Shown here piece after piece: positions 36,305-46,082 of a DNA stretch of 64,000 nucleotides. The notes beneath the pieces are model-generated. The model saw only the letters and a program-made list of their open reading frames with translations, had not been told where the DNA came from and made no database searches. Origin of the DNA: Reichenbachiella sp. 5M10 (GTDB taxonomy: Bacteria; Bacteroidota; Bacteroidia; Cytophagales; Cyclobacteriaceae); NCBI RefSeq assembly GCF_002742335.1, contig NZ_MDGR01000007.1, positions 1,430,501 through 1,494,500 on the forward strand, given 5' to 3'. Made by a program: the position numbers and the translations under genes. Within the stretch, counting starts at the first letter, position 1. The number at the start of each line of letters is the position of its first letter.

Positions 36305-38206
36305 TTATGCTTGTTGAGATTGAGAAACTTTGTCCTGACCTTTCTTTTCTGCCATATGCTTTGGTATGAGGATAGAAAATTCAGTGCCTTTTCCTTCTTC
36401 ACTGTTGACATAGATGTTGCCACCATGTTTTTCGATGATGCCAAAGGTAATGGACATTCCGAGTCCTGTACCAATCCCTACCGGTTTAGTAGTAAAGAAG
36501 GGTTCGAATATTCTTCTTTTGACTTGATCTGACATCCCTGCTCCATTGTCTTTGATCTTGATCATTACGTGTTGATCTTGACTTTCTGTATAAAGCTGAA
36601 TCTCTCCATCTTTGCGTTCCTCTGGGATGGCTTGTATGGCGTTGCTGATGATATTCATGAATACTTGATTGAGCTGACCTGGATAGCAATTGATCTCCTC
36701 AATGTCTTCATCGTAATATTTCTTGATGTTGATGATGTTTTTGGTTTTGTTTCGAAGTAGGGTGAGGGTAGCGTCCAATGATTCGTTCATGTTGGCTGGT
36801 TTCATTTCCTCTTCATCGAGTCTGGAGAATACACGGAGTCCTTTTACGATCTCTATCGTTCGTACGGCTCCCTTTTTGATATCTGCGACGAGTTCTTGGA
36901 GGTCTTCGAGTAGGTCTTCCCAAGCATACTCTTCTTTCAATTCTTTGAGTTCTGCTAGGGTCTTTTCGTAATCCTCGCTTTTCTCGATTTCTTCATACTT
37001 GTTGACAATTACCATCAAGTCATCTAGTGAGACTTTCAGGGTGTCAATACCATTGTACACGAAGTTGATAGGGTTGTTGATCTCATGGGCAATACCTGCT
37101 GTCAACTGACCAAGAGAGGCCATTTTTTCCGATTGTACGAGTTGTGATTGTGTGCTTTTGAGGTTGTTGAGCGTGTTTTTCAATTCGTCCGAACTGTCTC
37201 TCTCGTGCTGCAACGACATTTTGAGCTGGTTTTCGGTGATCATCAGCTTCTCTGTCGCTTCGAGTTGTTCTTCAGCAATATTTCTCATGCGTTCTTCTGA
37301 GTATTTTACTCGGTCGTAGGCTTTTCTTAGTTCGTCCTGTACACGGATGAGTTTTTCATTGACTTCTATTTGTTTGCGCGAACTCTTCAATATCTCTTGC
37401 TCAGATAGTTTTAGCTTTTTGTTGCGCTGCTCTAGTGCACGTTGAGACAAGATGAGTTTCTCGTTGGCTTCAAGCTGTCTCTCAGCACTTTTTCGGAGAT
37501 GCTCCTCTGATTTTTGCAATTTGACAAAGGCCTCATTTGCTGTCATGAAGTTTTTGTAAGCCAAATTCACCGCAGGTCTAAAGACGAAGGAGGCTTGCAG
37601 TAGCATGATTCCGATGATCCCTACAGTGATGATGATCCCCATAGAAGAAGAACCTGCTTTGTTGACTTGTGCTTCTTCTTCGTATCGATCGGCGATTTGA
37701 TTGGCCTTGTTGGTGAACTTCTTTTGTTGGTCAGAGAGGTTGATGATGGCTCGGTTGATGATGAGGTTTTTGTCTGTTTTATCATCGTCAAAGCTCAAGT
37801 TGGTGATTTCTTTCGCCGCATCTCGTACTTCTCGATAATGAAAATCAGCTTCTTCGAACAATGCCAGAATTTCATCTGAGTTGTTTACGCTATTGATTCC
37901 CATGCTGCGATCACCTTCCGTCAGTGCTTTTTGAATTTTTTCAAATTCATCGATGGATTCTTGCATCCTTCTTTTTACAATGGAGAAGTTTTTCTCATTG
38001 TTTTGAATTCTGCTCGTACTAATCAAAAGAGCGTTTTTGGTGATGTCTTCGCTGAGTGTGGCTTGTCTTTGAGCCAATTTCACTAAACGAGCATCATTCT
38101 TGTTTACTCTGATGGTGTTTTGAACCAGGAATTGACCAAAAAATAGCCCAATGATGATCAGAATCAAGGTCAATACATAAGATCGTATCAGATTGTCCTT
38201 TTTCAT
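36305..38206 (-). CDS. Membrane sensor histidine kinase with tandem-repeat coiled coil
   Basis: The 633-aa protein has TM1 at about 9-28, a helical periplasmic sensor (about 30-185) and TM2 at about 188-207. The cytoplasmic coiled coil contains three consecutive 35-residue repeats (233-267, 268-302, 303-337; each begins SE and holds a Q-h-E-x-N/T-E-K-L core). The H-box is GQLTAGIAHEINNPINF (His374), followed by a HATPase domain (MNIISNAIQAIPEE, DNGAGMSDQ, GTGLGMSITFGIIEKHGG). It probably phosphorylates the REC-SpoIIE protein encoded next. Confidence 0.93.
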   Translation of the reverse strand: MKKDNLIRSYVLTLILIIIGLFFGQFLVQNTIRVNKNDARLVKLAQRQATLSEDITKNALLISTSRIQNNEKNFSIVKRRMQESIDEFEKIQKALTEGDRSMGINSVNNSDEILALFEEADFHYREVRDAAKEITNLSFDDDKTDKNLIINRAIINLSDQQKKFTNKANQIADRYEEEAQVNKAGSSSMGIIITVGIIGIMLLQASFVFRPAVNLAYKNFMTANEAFVKLQKSEEHLRKSAERQLEANEKLILSQRALEQRNKKLKLSEQEILKSSRKQIEVNEKLIRVQDELRKAYDRVKYSEERMRNIAEEQLEATEKLMITENQLKMSLQHERDSSDELKNTLNNLKSTQSQLVQSEKMASLGQLTAGIAHEINNPINFVYNGIDTLKVSLDDLMVIVNKYEEIEKSEDYEKTLAELKELKEEYAWEDLLEDLQELVADIKKGAVRTIEIVKGLRVFSRLDEEEMKPANMNESLDATLTLLRNKTKNIINIKKYYDEDIEEINCYPGQLNQVFMNIISNAIQAIPEERKDGEIQLYTESQDQHVMIKIKDNGAGMSDQVKRRIFEPFFTTKPVGIGTGLGMSITFGIIEKHGGNIYVNSEEGKGTEFSILIPKHMAEKKGQDKVSQSQQA

Positions 38207-38245
38207 ATTTCTCTTGTTTAGTTACAGGTTAAGATTCAAAATGGC

Positions 38246-38794
38246 TCATTTGCCTTCGAAGTAAGACAGACCACTTTCCTTTCCTAAGCTCTGGTCTTTT
38301 TGTTCAGCTGTTGTCTGGTTGAGTATTTTCTTTTTGGTTTGTTTCAAGAAGTATTTTTCTAACCCACCTTCGAGGAATTTCATGATCATGGCGATGATCA
38401 ACAGTATGACTAAGCCAAGGTAGTCTACTCCTACGAAATCTTGGATGACAGGAGCGAGAAATTGTTCCTCAGAGATGAATACCACAATAGCGATGATAAA
38501 CATGATTCTAGAGGCTTTTTTACCTACGGTCATTTTGTCCAACTGATCGATGGTATTCTCTAGTTCTGCGTTCTTCTTTTGGATTTCACTGTTTTGGCTC
38601 TTGATTTTTTGGTTGGCATGGTCAAGTTTCTTCTGCAGTCGATCACTGATTCGAGTGATGACTTTGCTCTGATCCAGCAAGTCTTTGTAATGTACGGCGA
38701 TCCCGACAGCATCATCCATACTCAGATCCTTGTTCTTTACCTTGCCGACATAGTCTGACAAAATCTTCTGCTCCTCGTGGTAAAGTTCTTTCAT
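38246..38794 (-). CDS. Coiled-coil membrane protein
   Basis: The 182-aa protein has an N-terminal helical part, a coiled coil (about 45-90, RLQKKLDHANQKIKSQNSEIQKKN) and two hydrophobic segments (about 98-113 and 123-140). A basic cytoplasmic tail follows. No enzyme motifs are seen. It lies between the SiaB-like gene (25 nt) and the histidine kinase (39 nt), so it is probably part of the same signalling complex, perhaps a membrane scaffold. Confidence 0.78.
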   Translation of the reverse strand: MKELYHEEQKILSDYVGKVKNKDLSMDDAVGIAVHYKDLLDQSKVITRISDRLQKKLDHANQKIKSQNSEIQKKNAELENTIDQLDKMTVGKKASRIMFIIAIVVFISEEQFLAPVIQDFVGVDYLGLVILLIIAMIMKFLEGGLEKYFLKQTKKKILNQTTAEQKDQSLGKESGLSYFEGK

Positions 38795-38819
38795 GTTATT
38801 TGTCTCAATTCGAAAGCGC

Positions 38820-39392
38820 TTATGCTTCTGCCAATTCTTTGTTTGTCAATCGGGATACTCGTATTTGAAAGGTAAAATAGGAATACTCCTCGTTTACCTT
38901 GTGGAATTCGTAAGATAGTTTTTGTCCGGTCTTTCGTGCGATTTCCACAAATCCCAATCCCGCTGTGCCTCTGTCCGAGAACTCTCCGTTGTATAGTATC
39001 TCTTTGTATAGTTTTTTCAACTCTTCCTTGCCCAGAGAATTGATGTTATCCAATTTCCCTTTGATGATGTTGATCTTCTCATTGGGGATGAAATTTCCCG
39101 TCATGATGTTAAAAAACTTCTTGCGAGCAGTAACCATCAGTAGGCCTGCTTTAGAATCATAGGTATCGATGGTTTCATCCGAAACTTCATCCATATGGTG
39201 GTAGAGGTTTTGGATGCACTCAGTTGCAGCACCATAAAACTTCTTTTTGATGATACGATTGTCTTCGATTTCGCCGATTCTGCCGTCAAGCGTCTCGATG
39301 ATAGAAGTGACCAAATCAAATGTTACTTCGCCCTTGTACATCAGTACAATGTTGGTGTCGTATATGTTTTTATATCTTTTTAATAGATCCAT
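38820..39392 (-). CDS. SiaB-type kinase (DUF6272 family)
   Basis: The 190-aa soluble protein resembles the SiaB/HATPase-like protein kinases of Bacteroidota. It has KKFYGAATECIQNLYHHMDE, SDRGTAGLGFVEIARKTGQKL and a C-terminal sandwich strand. The N/H-rich helix and the GTAGLG loop correspond to ATP-binding N and G boxes of GHKL-type protein-serine kinases. In Pseudomonas the SiaB kinase and SiaA PP2C phosphatase control phosphorylation of SiaC. Both activities are present here, but no SiaC-like gene is seen. ATG 39392 is chosen over TTG 39404. Confidence 0.78.
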   Translation of the reverse strand: MDLLKRYKNIYDTNIVLMYKGEVTFDLVTSIIETLDGRIGEIEDNRIIKKKFYGAATECIQNLYHHMDEVSDETIDTYDSKAGLLMVTARKKFFNIMTGNFIPNEKINIIKGKLDNINSLGKEELKKLYKEILYNGEFSDRGTAGLGFVEIARKTGQKLSYEFHKVNEEYSYFTFQIRVSRLTNKELAEA

Positions 39393-39871
39393 CGCCAATG
39401 TCAAACCGAACGCCTTGGATATCAGCGCTCAACAGTCTCATGTAGTTACAAACCCAACGTTTGGTTAGATTTATTGTTTATATCCTGATACAAGTATCAT
39501 TTGTATAATTCAAAGATAAAAGGAAGTGCCGTTTTATTGCGAGTTGTTCGGGGGTGGTTAGTATTCCAACTGCACAATTAAATTTCGTGTTCGTCTTGCA
39601 TTCTTTTTCTCTATGAAATGTTCTAGATACAAATCAATTGCGAATGTTACCAAGAATAAGTCTAACATCCAAGGGTTGCTATTTTTTTTAGCCCCATTTA
39701 AGTGTTCTCCTAAAACTGCTAGGGGAATTACCTATGAAGAGGTAGGGGCAGCATGGTTTGCGCTGTGTTTGCCATGAGTGTAGGTCTGTTTTTGCACTTT
39801 TTTGCGACTATGTGATTGCGTCCTTGTGTGATCATGGGGTCAATCACCTTTATATTGATATTTTTGTTGAC
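39393..39871. other. Divergent intergenic region with a short palindrome
   Basis: This 479-bp region separates the leftward SiaB operon from the rightward TPR lipoprotein gene and should contain both promoters. A clean palindrome tgatacaagtatca lies at 39486-39499, about 95 nt before the SiaB start, and is a possible operator. The frame of the TPR gene is open upstream to 39758, but that part lacks a signal peptide. Confidence 0.5.
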
Positions 39872-40966
39872 ATGAAACGGTATTCAATATATACTCCTTG
39901 GATCGTCCTTGGAGGTGTGCTCTTTTTCTCTGCATGCTCGCAGAAGTATGGTCGCTATCCGATAGAAGCAATGACAGAGGTAGGGAGCTTCAATGATCAA
40001 GTGCTGTTTGATGAAGATGTCGTGGATTTGGGTGGTGAGGCATTGGTGCAATCATTGCTCCAAAGTCGAAAGTATTCTTGGGCGAATTTTTCTTTGTCGG
40101 ATGCCAAGAAAGTGGCGCAACGACAAGGTGAGTCTGCCTATGTCAGCTTTCTGCTGGCGGACTACTATTACCATATGGGCCAATACGACAAGGCCTTGTC
40201 TCTACTCGAGACAGAAGGAGTAGATGAACTGCCTCAGTTGCAGGTCGATGATCTCAAAGCGCAGATTTATAGTGAAATAGGGGAGTACGCGATGGCGATC
40301 GACCTGATCAATAGTGCCATACTGATCAATCGAGGTAGTGCACGCCTCTATGGTCAAAAAGCTGAAGTGTACCTCAAAATGAGTGACAGTCTGTCGGCGA
40401 TAGCTTACTACGAGAAGGCATGGGAGCTGGACAGTACTGCTGTCGATGTACCCTTGCGCATGGCGCAATTGTATGCAGGTGTCAAGGAGTTTGACCGAGC
40501 CATCGCATGGTTAGATAGAGTGAAGGTAGACAACCTAGAAGTGAAGAAAGTCAAAATCGAAACATTAAGGTCACAGGGTAATGATGCTCGTGCCAATGTC
40601 CTCCTAGCAGAGATGCTCGCTACAGGAGATTTACAGTCGGGAGAGGAGTTGATGGCGTATTTTACTGAAGTGAGGCAATTGGACTCTGTCTTGTATTATT
40701 CTACCCGTATACTGGAGCGAGATTCGACCAATCTGCCTGCTTTGTTTGGTAAGGCAGAGGTTTTTGATACCAAAGGCTATTTTTCAAGTTCATTGAGATA
40801 TTACGAGTCCGTTTTGGAGATCGACTCGCTCAACGAAGAAGCCTTGGATGGAGTGAGAAAAGTAAACGGAAAAATTGCATATTTGCGCAAAATAAAGGAG
40901 CAGAAGGAATCGATACCTAGTTTCGATTTTGCTCCAAAAAGCACGAAAACATTGGATGATGAGTGA
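39872..40966 (+). CDS. TPR-repeat lipoprotein
   Basis: The 364-aa product has a signal peptide with lipobox (LFFSAC) and then several tetratricopeptide repeats ([91 protein letters not shown]). These proteins scaffold complexes at the cell envelope. ATG 39872 gives a short basic N-region before the hydrophobic core. Its end overlaps upstream candidate starts of thrS, so the two are probably on one transcript. Confidence 0.88.
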   Translation: MKRYSIYTPWIVLGGVLFFSACSQKYGRYPIEAMTEVGSFNDQVLFDEDVVDLGGEALVQSLLQSRKYSWANFSLSDAKKVAQRQGESAYVSFLLADYYYHMGQYDKALSLLETEGVDELPQLQVDDLKAQIYSEIGEYAMAIDLINSAILINRGSARLYGQKAEVYLKMSDSLSAIAYYEKAWELDSTAVDVPLRMAQLYAGVKEFDRAIAWLDRVKVDNLEVKKVKIETLRSQGNDARANVLLAEMLATGDLQSGEELMAYFTEVRQLDSVLYYSTRILERDSTNLPALFGKAEVFDTKGYFSSSLRYYESVLEIDSLNEEALDGVRKVNGKIAYLRKIKEQKESIPSFDFAPKSTKTLDDE

Positions 40967-40970
40967 CGGT

Positions 40971-42896
40971 ATGATTAAGATCACTTTGCCGGATGGCAGT
41001 ATTAAGGAGTTAGAGAAGGGATCTAACGGATTGGATGTAGCATTGAGTATCAGCGAGGGGTTGGCAAGAAACGTGCTGGCTGCTGAGGTAAACGGAGAGG
41101 TGTGGGATGCCACACGACCAATTACTGAGGATTCCCATGTAAACCTACTGACTTGGCAAAATGATAAAGGGAAGTCTACATTTTGGCACTCTTCTGCTCA
41201 CTTGATGGCAGAGGCTCTCGAAGCACTATACCCTGGCGTGAAGCTTGGAATCGGACCTGCAATCGAGGGAGGCTTCTACTACGATGTGGATTTTGGGGAT
41301 CAGGAATTTGATTCGGACAACCTCAAAGTGATCGAAGACAAAATGCTCGAACTCGCCCGAAACAAGAGTGAGTATATCCGAGAAGAGGTTTCTAAAGCAG
41401 ATGCAGTAGCTTACTTCACAGAGAAAGGCGACCAGTACAAACTCGAACTCATCGAGGGACTCGATGACGGAGAGATTACTTTTTATAAGCAGGGCAATTT
41501 TACAGACCTGTGCAAAGGACCTCATATCCCAAATACAGGATTCATCAAGGCGGCCAAAATCCTCAACATCGCAGGAGCGTACTGGAGAGGAGACGAAAAG
41601 AACAAACAACTGACACGTCTCTATGCGGTGACTTTTCCCAAACAAAAGGAGCTCAAAGAGCATCTTGAGTTGCTGGAAGAGGCCAAAAAACGGGACCATA
41701 GAAAACTCGGCAAGGAACTAGAATTGTTTACTTTCTCTCAGAAAGTAGGTCAAGGGCTTCCTTTGTGGTTGCCCAAGGGAGCGATGCTCCGTGAGAGATT
41801 GGAGTCGTTTCTCAAGAGAGCTCAGACCAAGGCGGGGTATCAGCCGGTGGTCACGCCACATATCGGAAACAAAGAATTGTATGTGACGTCAGGTCACTAT
41901 GAAAAATACGGAGAGGATTCGTTTCAGCCGATCAAGACCCCTAATGAAGGCGAAGAATTTTTCCTCAAACCGATGAACTGTCCTCACCACTGTGAGATTT
42001 ACAAATCCAAACCCAGATCATACAAAGACTTGCCAGTCAGATTTGCGGAGTTTGGTACGGTGTATCGCTACGAGCAGAGTGGGGAGTTGCATGGTTTGAC
42101 GCGTGTGAGGGGGTTTACGCAGGATGATGCGCATATCTTTTGCACACCCGATCAGGTCAAAGAAGAGTTCTTGAAAGTAATAGACCTGGTGCTCTATGTC
42201 TTTAGTGCTTTAGGTTTCGAAGATTACACGGCGCAGATTTCTCTTCGTGATCCAGAAAACAAAGCGAAGTACATCGGGTCAGATGAAAACTGGGAGAAAG
42301 CAGAGCGAGCGATTCAAGAAGCAGCGGCTGAAAAAGGGCTCAAGACGGTGACCGAGTATGGTGAGGCGGCATTCTATGGGCCAAAGTTGGATTTCATGGT
42401 CAAGGATGCACTGAAGAGAAGCTGGCAGCTCGGTACGATCCAAGTGGATTACAACCTGCCAGAGCGATTTGAATTGGAGTATACGGGGTCTGATAATCAA
42501 AAGTACAGACCGGTGATGCTGCACAGAGCACCTTTTGGTTCGCTGGAGCGATTCGTGGCGGTATTGACAGAGCACTGTGGTGGCAACTACCCGCTGTGGC
42601 TGACTCCTGATCAGATCGCAGTACTGCCGATCTCTGAGAAGTATGCCAAATATGCAGAGGAAGTCTACTCGTACATGGAAGAAAATGACATCCGCGGTTT
42701 CATCGATCACCGAGATGAGAAAATCGGCCGAAAGATTCGGGATGCGGAGACCAAAAAAATCCCATACATGCTGATCGTAGGAGAGAAGGAGCAAGAAGAA
42801 GGCAAAGTTTCTGCTCGTCGACACGGAGAGGGTGATTTGGGTAGCTTCACCAAAGAAGAGTTCACTGCGCTGTTTAGAGAAGCTGCCAAGGTGTAA
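40971..42896 (+). CDS. thrS: Threonyl-tRNA synthetase
   Basis: The 641-aa class II synthetase charges tRNA-Thr. It has the N-terminal TGS domain ([23 protein letters not shown]), the editing domain with its HxxxH ([13 protein letters not shown]), and the catalytic core with zinc-ligand Cys ([12 protein letters not shown]). Motif 2 is [28 protein letters not shown]; motif 3 is [13 protein letters not shown]. The C-terminal anticodon-binding domain follows. The start MIKITLPDG at 40971 matches the usual N-terminus; ATG 40956 or 40959 would overlap the TPR gene by a few codons. Confidence 0.98.
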   Translation: MIKITLPDGSIKELEKGSNGLDVALSISEGLARNVLAAEVNGEVWDATRPITEDSHVNLLTWQNDKGKSTFWHSSAHLMAEALEALYPGVKLGIGPAIEGGFYYDVDFGDQEFDSDNLKVIEDKMLELARNKSEYIREEVSKADAVAYFTEKGDQYKLELIEGLDDGEITFYKQGNFTDLCKGPHIPNTGFIKAAKILNIAGAYWRGDEKNKQLTRLYAVTFPKQKELKEHLELLEEAKKRDHRKLGKELELFTFSQKVGQGLPLWLPKGAMLRERLESFLKRAQTKAGYQPVVTPHIGNKELYVTSGHYEKYGEDSFQPIKTPNEGEEFFLKPMNCPHHCEIYKSKPRSYKDLPVRFAEFGTVYRYEQSGELHGLTRVRGFTQDDAHIFCTPDQVKEEFLKVIDLVLYVFSALGFEDYTAQISLRDPENKAKYIGSDENWEKAERAIQEAAAEKGLKTVTEYGEAAFYGPKLDFMVKDALKRSWQLGTIQVDYNLPERFELEYTGSDNQKYRPVMLHRAPFGSLERFVAVLTEHCGGNYPLWLTPDQIAVLPISEKYAKYAEEVYSYMEENDIRGFIDHRDEKIGRKIRDAETKKIPYMLIVGEKEQEEGKVSARRHGEGDLGSFTKEEFTALFREAAKV

Positions 42897-42911
42897 TTGT
42901 ATTGGAATTAA

Positions 42912-42963
42912 CAAAAAGAGCCAAGAGTCAAGACACACAGTCTTGACTCTTGGCTCTTTTTTG
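42912..42963. terminator. Strong bidirectional terminator
   Basis: A perfect 20-bp stem (42914-42933 with 42941-42960) encloses a 7-nt loop. A-runs on the left and T-runs on the right serve both strands. It separates thrS from the convergent FKBP gene. Confidence 0.96.
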
Positions 42964-42991
42964 TTTCAACTTGTTTAAGGCTTACTCTTGA

Positions 42992-43942
42992 CTACTTGAT
43001 CTCTACGAGTTCCACTTCGTAGATGACCGGAGCGTAGGGCTTGACGTTGGAGGTGAGGTACCCGTAGGCGAAGAGTTCTGCCCTCAGGTAGCTCGGCATG
43101 ATTTCTATACTGCTGCCAAAGGCCAAGTCTGAGGGCATGATGAGCAGAGCTTTTTCACCTTCTTTCATCTTCATGACCCCTTCGTAGAAGCCTTCGACGA
43201 GTTGTCCGCTGGCCAACGAGACGGTCAGCGGATTGTCAGGCTCTGTTTCTTGAATCACCGTCCCGTCTAGGTACTTTCGTGAGTAGTGTAGGACAACTTG
43301 ATTGTAGTTTTTGGGGGAGTCTCCGTCCCCTGCTTCTATGGTCTGATAATACAGTCCGGACGAAGAAGGGGTCATGTCGGTCAGTCCTTGCTCCATCAGG
43401 TAGCTGTCGATGGCGTCCACCTCTGAGATGTGCATTTCTTCTTCTGATAGGATGTCCACGAGTTCCATTTCTACGATGAAGTTGCTGTACGGAGCGAAGC
43501 TGTGATCTTCGGGTGCATACTCTTCGTAGGCCGTGTAGGAGGGCAGGTAAAACCTGATTTTTTCTCCCTGGTGGAGGATGTCTACCCCGTAGTTGATGCC
43601 TCGGGGGATGACACTGTTCCAGTTGAACTTGAACTGTACCGTGTCGTCGAGCCTCGTCTCCAAGGTGTCGCCATCCAGCGTCATGAGGAGGTATCGTACC
43701 TGTACGATGTCTCCTGTACTAGGAGCCTCACCACCAGTCTGATCGGTGAGTTGCTCATAGTAGATGCCAAACGAAGACTGGTCTGCTTCGATTCCATTCG
43801 TACTGAGGTATTCACTGATCTGCTTGTCGCTAATTTTCTGTTGCTTTTCAAATTCAGACTCGTCCAAACACCCCGTGAAGAGTGCTGTAAGAAGGACCAT
43901 TACTCCAACGCCAATTTTTCCTTTCTGCATAGTAATTTTCAT
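42992..43942 (-). CDS. Lipoprotein with two FKBP-type peptidyl-prolyl isomerase domains
   Basis: The 316-aa product has a signal peptide and lipobox (ALFTGC). Two FKBP-like repeats follow: residues ~40-165 (SSFGIYYEQLTDQTGGEAPSTGDIVQVRY ... GEKIRFYLPSYTAY) and ~185-310 (SSSGLYYQTIEAGDGDSPKNYNQVVLHYS ... GEKALLIMPSDLAFGSS ... VIYEVELVEIK). The second is closer to the canonical fold. FKBP lipoproteins in this phylum help envelope protein folding, and some (GldI) are needed for gliding. The frame is open to 44101, but ATG 43942 begins the signal peptide. Confidence 0.9.
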   Translation of the reverse strand: MKITMQKGKIGVGVMVLLTALFTGCLDESEFEKQQKISDKQISEYLSTNGIEADQSSFGIYYEQLTDQTGGEAPSTGDIVQVRYLLMTLDGDTLETRLDDTVQFKFNWNSVIPRGINYGVDILHQGEKIRFYLPSYTAYEEYAPEDHSFAPYSNFIVEMELVDILSEEEMHISEVDAIDSYLMEQGLTDMTPSSSGLYYQTIEAGDGDSPKNYNQVVLHYSRKYLDGTVIQETEPDNPLTVSLASGQLVEGFYEGVMKMKEGEKALLIMPSDLAFGSSIEIMPSYLRAELFAYGYLTSNVKPYAPVIYEVELVEIK

Positions 43943-44115
43943 TTGTTTCAAATTGTTTCCTCTACTAGACACTGCGTGTGCACAAAGCGTTGGATTCACT
44001 TTGTCATTTGGGGGACAAATGATCTCACGTATCGATGTGGGGCGGCCTTTCGGCAAAAGACAAAGTTTTTCATCGCAGCAGGGATGGATAGAGGGAGTCA
44101 CTTATCTTTGCGGCC

Positions 44116-45477
44116 ATGCACATGAACGATACCATAGTAGCCCTCGCTACACCTCCAGGAGTAGGTGCCATCGCAGTGATTCGCCTGTCTGGTGCGGAGA
44201 GCATCGCCCTGACGGCCTCTTGTTTCGATGGCAAGGATTTGCTGACGCAAAAATCTCACACCATCCACTTTGGCAACATCCTCGATGGGGAGGAGATCGT
44301 CGACGAGGTGTTGGTGTCGCTATTCCTCAATCAGCGGTCTTTTACCAAGGAAGAAAGTGTGGAAATCTCCTGTCACGGGTCGCAGTACATCATCAACCGC
44401 ATCATTCAACTTCTGATCCGTAAGGGCGCACGTCTGGCCAACCCGGGGGAGTTTACCCAACGGGCGTATCTTAATGGTCGCTTTGATTTGGCGCAAGCCG
44501 AAGCAGTAGCCGACCTCATAGCCTCCGAAAACGAATCATCACATGCCGCAGCACTCAACCAGATGCGTGGCGGGATATCCAAAGAAATCAAAGCCCTGCG
44601 CGAGAAACTCGTGCACTTCGCCTCGATGATCGAGCTCGAACTGGATTTTTCCGAAGAGGATGTGGAGTTTGCCAGTCGTGACGAACTCAAAGAACTGATC
44701 AAAGGCATAGACAAGGTACTGGTCAAGCTGATCGATAGTTTCCAACTTGGCAATGTGATCAAAAACGGGGTGCCCGTCGTGATCGTCGGAAAACCCAACG
44801 CGGGCAAATCAACACTGCTCAATGCCCTGCTCGAAGAGGAGAAAGCCATCGTGTCGGATATCGCAGGGACAACCCGCGATACGATAGAGGACGAGATCAA
44901 CATCGGTGGGGTGAAGTTCCGCTTCATCGATACAGCGGGTCTACGAGAGACGACCGATCAGATCGAAGCGATCGGAGTGGAGCGTGCCAATCAAAAGATG
45001 AAAGAGTCTTCGCTAATCATGTATCTGTTTGACCTCTCGACCGAAGGGCTCGATGTGATCCTCGCACAGGAGCAGCAGCTCATCGAGATGGACAAGCCCT
45101 ACATCCTTGTCGGCAACAAGCGGGACAAGGTAGAATCAGAGCCTGCTGCACTGCTGGAGAACGAACACTACATCTCCATAGCAGCCAAGCAGGAGACAGG
45201 AGTGGCTGCACTCAAGGATATGATCTTCGCCAAGAGCCAGATGGACAACTTCAAGACTGGCAATGTCGTCGTGACCAATGCCCGCCATCACCAGTCGCTA
45301 GTCAATACCCAAAATGCCCTACACGATGTAGTACGCGGGATCGACAACCAGATCACCAACGACTTCCTCGCCCAAGACATCCGTCACTCACTCTACTACC
45401 TCGGTGAGATCACGGGAGAGATATCGACAGACGACCTGCTAGACAATATCTTTAGTAAGTTCTGTATCGGCAAATAA
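44116..45477 (+). CDS. mnmE: tRNA uridine-5-carboxymethylaminomethyl modification GTPase MnmE
   Basis: The 453-aa GTPase works with MnmG to modify U34 of tRNAs. The N-terminal folate-binding domain (TIVALATPPGVGAIAVIRLSG), helical domain and G domain are visible: G1 GKPNAGKST near 225, G2/G3 GTTRDTIEDEI and DTAGLRETTD, G4 NKRD. The protein ends in the invariant FCIGK C-terminus. It is full length (usual 450-460). It is the last chromosomal gene before the mobile element, whose insertion did not alter its coding end. Confidence 0.98.
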   Translation: MHMNDTIVALATPPGVGAIAVIRLSGAESIALTASCFDGKDLLTQKSHTIHFGNILDGEEIVDEVLVSLFLNQRSFTKEESVEISCHGSQYIINRIIQLLIRKGARLANPGEFTQRAYLNGRFDLAQAEAVADLIASENESSHAAALNQMRGGISKEIKALREKLVHFASMIELELDFSEEDVEFASRDELKELIKGIDKVLVKLIDSFQLGNVIKNGVPVVIVGKPNAGKSTLLNALLEEEKAIVSDIAGTTRDTIEDEINIGGVKFRFIDTAGLRETTDQIEAIGVERANQKMKESSLIMYLFDLSTEGLDVILAQEQQLIEMDKPYILVGNKRDKVESEPAALLENEHYISIAAKQETGVAALKDMIFAKSQMDNFKTGNVVVTNARHHQSLVNTQNALHDVVRGIDNQITNDFLAQDIRHSLYYLGEITGEISTDDLLDNIFSKFCIGK

Positions 45478-45605
45478 CCCTACAAACAACCCATAATCAA
45501 ATCTAACAAATCCTAAAATACGGCATAAAAAAGCATTTATTGATGTTTTTGGCTTGTGTTTGATTAGTCATTTCTAGTGATGTTTTGCTGCTTTTTGTAC
45601 CGCAT

Positions 45606-45640
45606 TTGTACCTTATTGTTTATCTTTATATAAGGTACAA
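45606..45640. repeat. 11-bp inverted repeat near the element's left end
   Basis: The arms ttgtaccttat and ataaggtacaa are perfectly complementary with a 13-nt spacer. A further tgtacc word lies 13 nt upstream as a direct repeat. It is in the intergenic region between mnmE and the excisionase-like gene. It could be a recombinase or excisionase binding site of attL, or an operator. A second, weaker palindromic region (aatgat / atcatt) follows at about 45671-45694. Confidence 0.55.
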
Positions 45641-45722
45641 AAGTGGAGAGATAATGAAACGTTTTGAAACATAATGATACATTATGAATCATTATACTCC
45701 AAAATGAAAGTCAGAGATTACC

Positions 45723-46082
45723 ATGAGTTCTAACATTCGGATACAGAGAGTTTGCCAACACTGCGGAAATGAGTTCACTGCTAAAACGACGGTGACTAAA
45801 TACTGTGGTGACAATTGCGCTAAGAGAGCTTATAAGAAGAGAAAGAAGGAAGAAAAGATTGGTGCTTCTAACCAGGAAACTATTGAGCTAGTAGCACAGC
45901 CTATCAGAGCTATTCAAGAAAAAGACTTTCTCTCACTCGATGAAGCAGCCAAGCTTCTAAGTGTGAGTAGAACTACCCTGTACCGTATGCGCAAAGACGG
46001 CGCATTACAATTTGCCGTAATTGGCAAGAAGAAGGTGATCTCTCGAAAATCAATCGATCAACTCTTTAACCCAAGCCTATGA
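45723..46082 (+). CDS. Excisionase-like HTH protein with N-terminal zinc-ribbon-like domain
   Basis: The 119-aa protein has an N-terminal Cys-rich segment ([10 protein letters not shown] ... [16 protein letters not shown]), with four Cys suggesting zinc binding. A C-terminal MerR/excisionase-type HTH_17 domain follows ([46 protein letters not shown]). It overlaps the integrase start by 4 nt. This two-gene pattern is common at the end of Bacteroidota integrative elements, where the HTH protein probably controls excision direction. Confidence 0.85.
   Translation: MSSNIRIQRVCQHCGNEFTAKTTVTKYCGDNCAKRAYKKRKKEEKIGASNQETIELVAQPIRAIQEKDFLSLDEAAKLLSVSRTTLYRMRKDGALQFAVIGKKKVISRKSIDQLFNPSL

Noticed and set aside
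35339-36532. 397-codon plus-strand reading frame
   Set aside because: It is antisense to the REC-SpoIIE gene, has Phe/Cys-rich unnatural composition and matches no family. The minus-strand product has full receiver and phosphatase motifs.
39851-39871. TATTTTTG resembling the Bacteroidota -7 promoter element
   Set aside because: It is too close to the TPR gene start, and no TTTG -33 element occurs at the expected distance.
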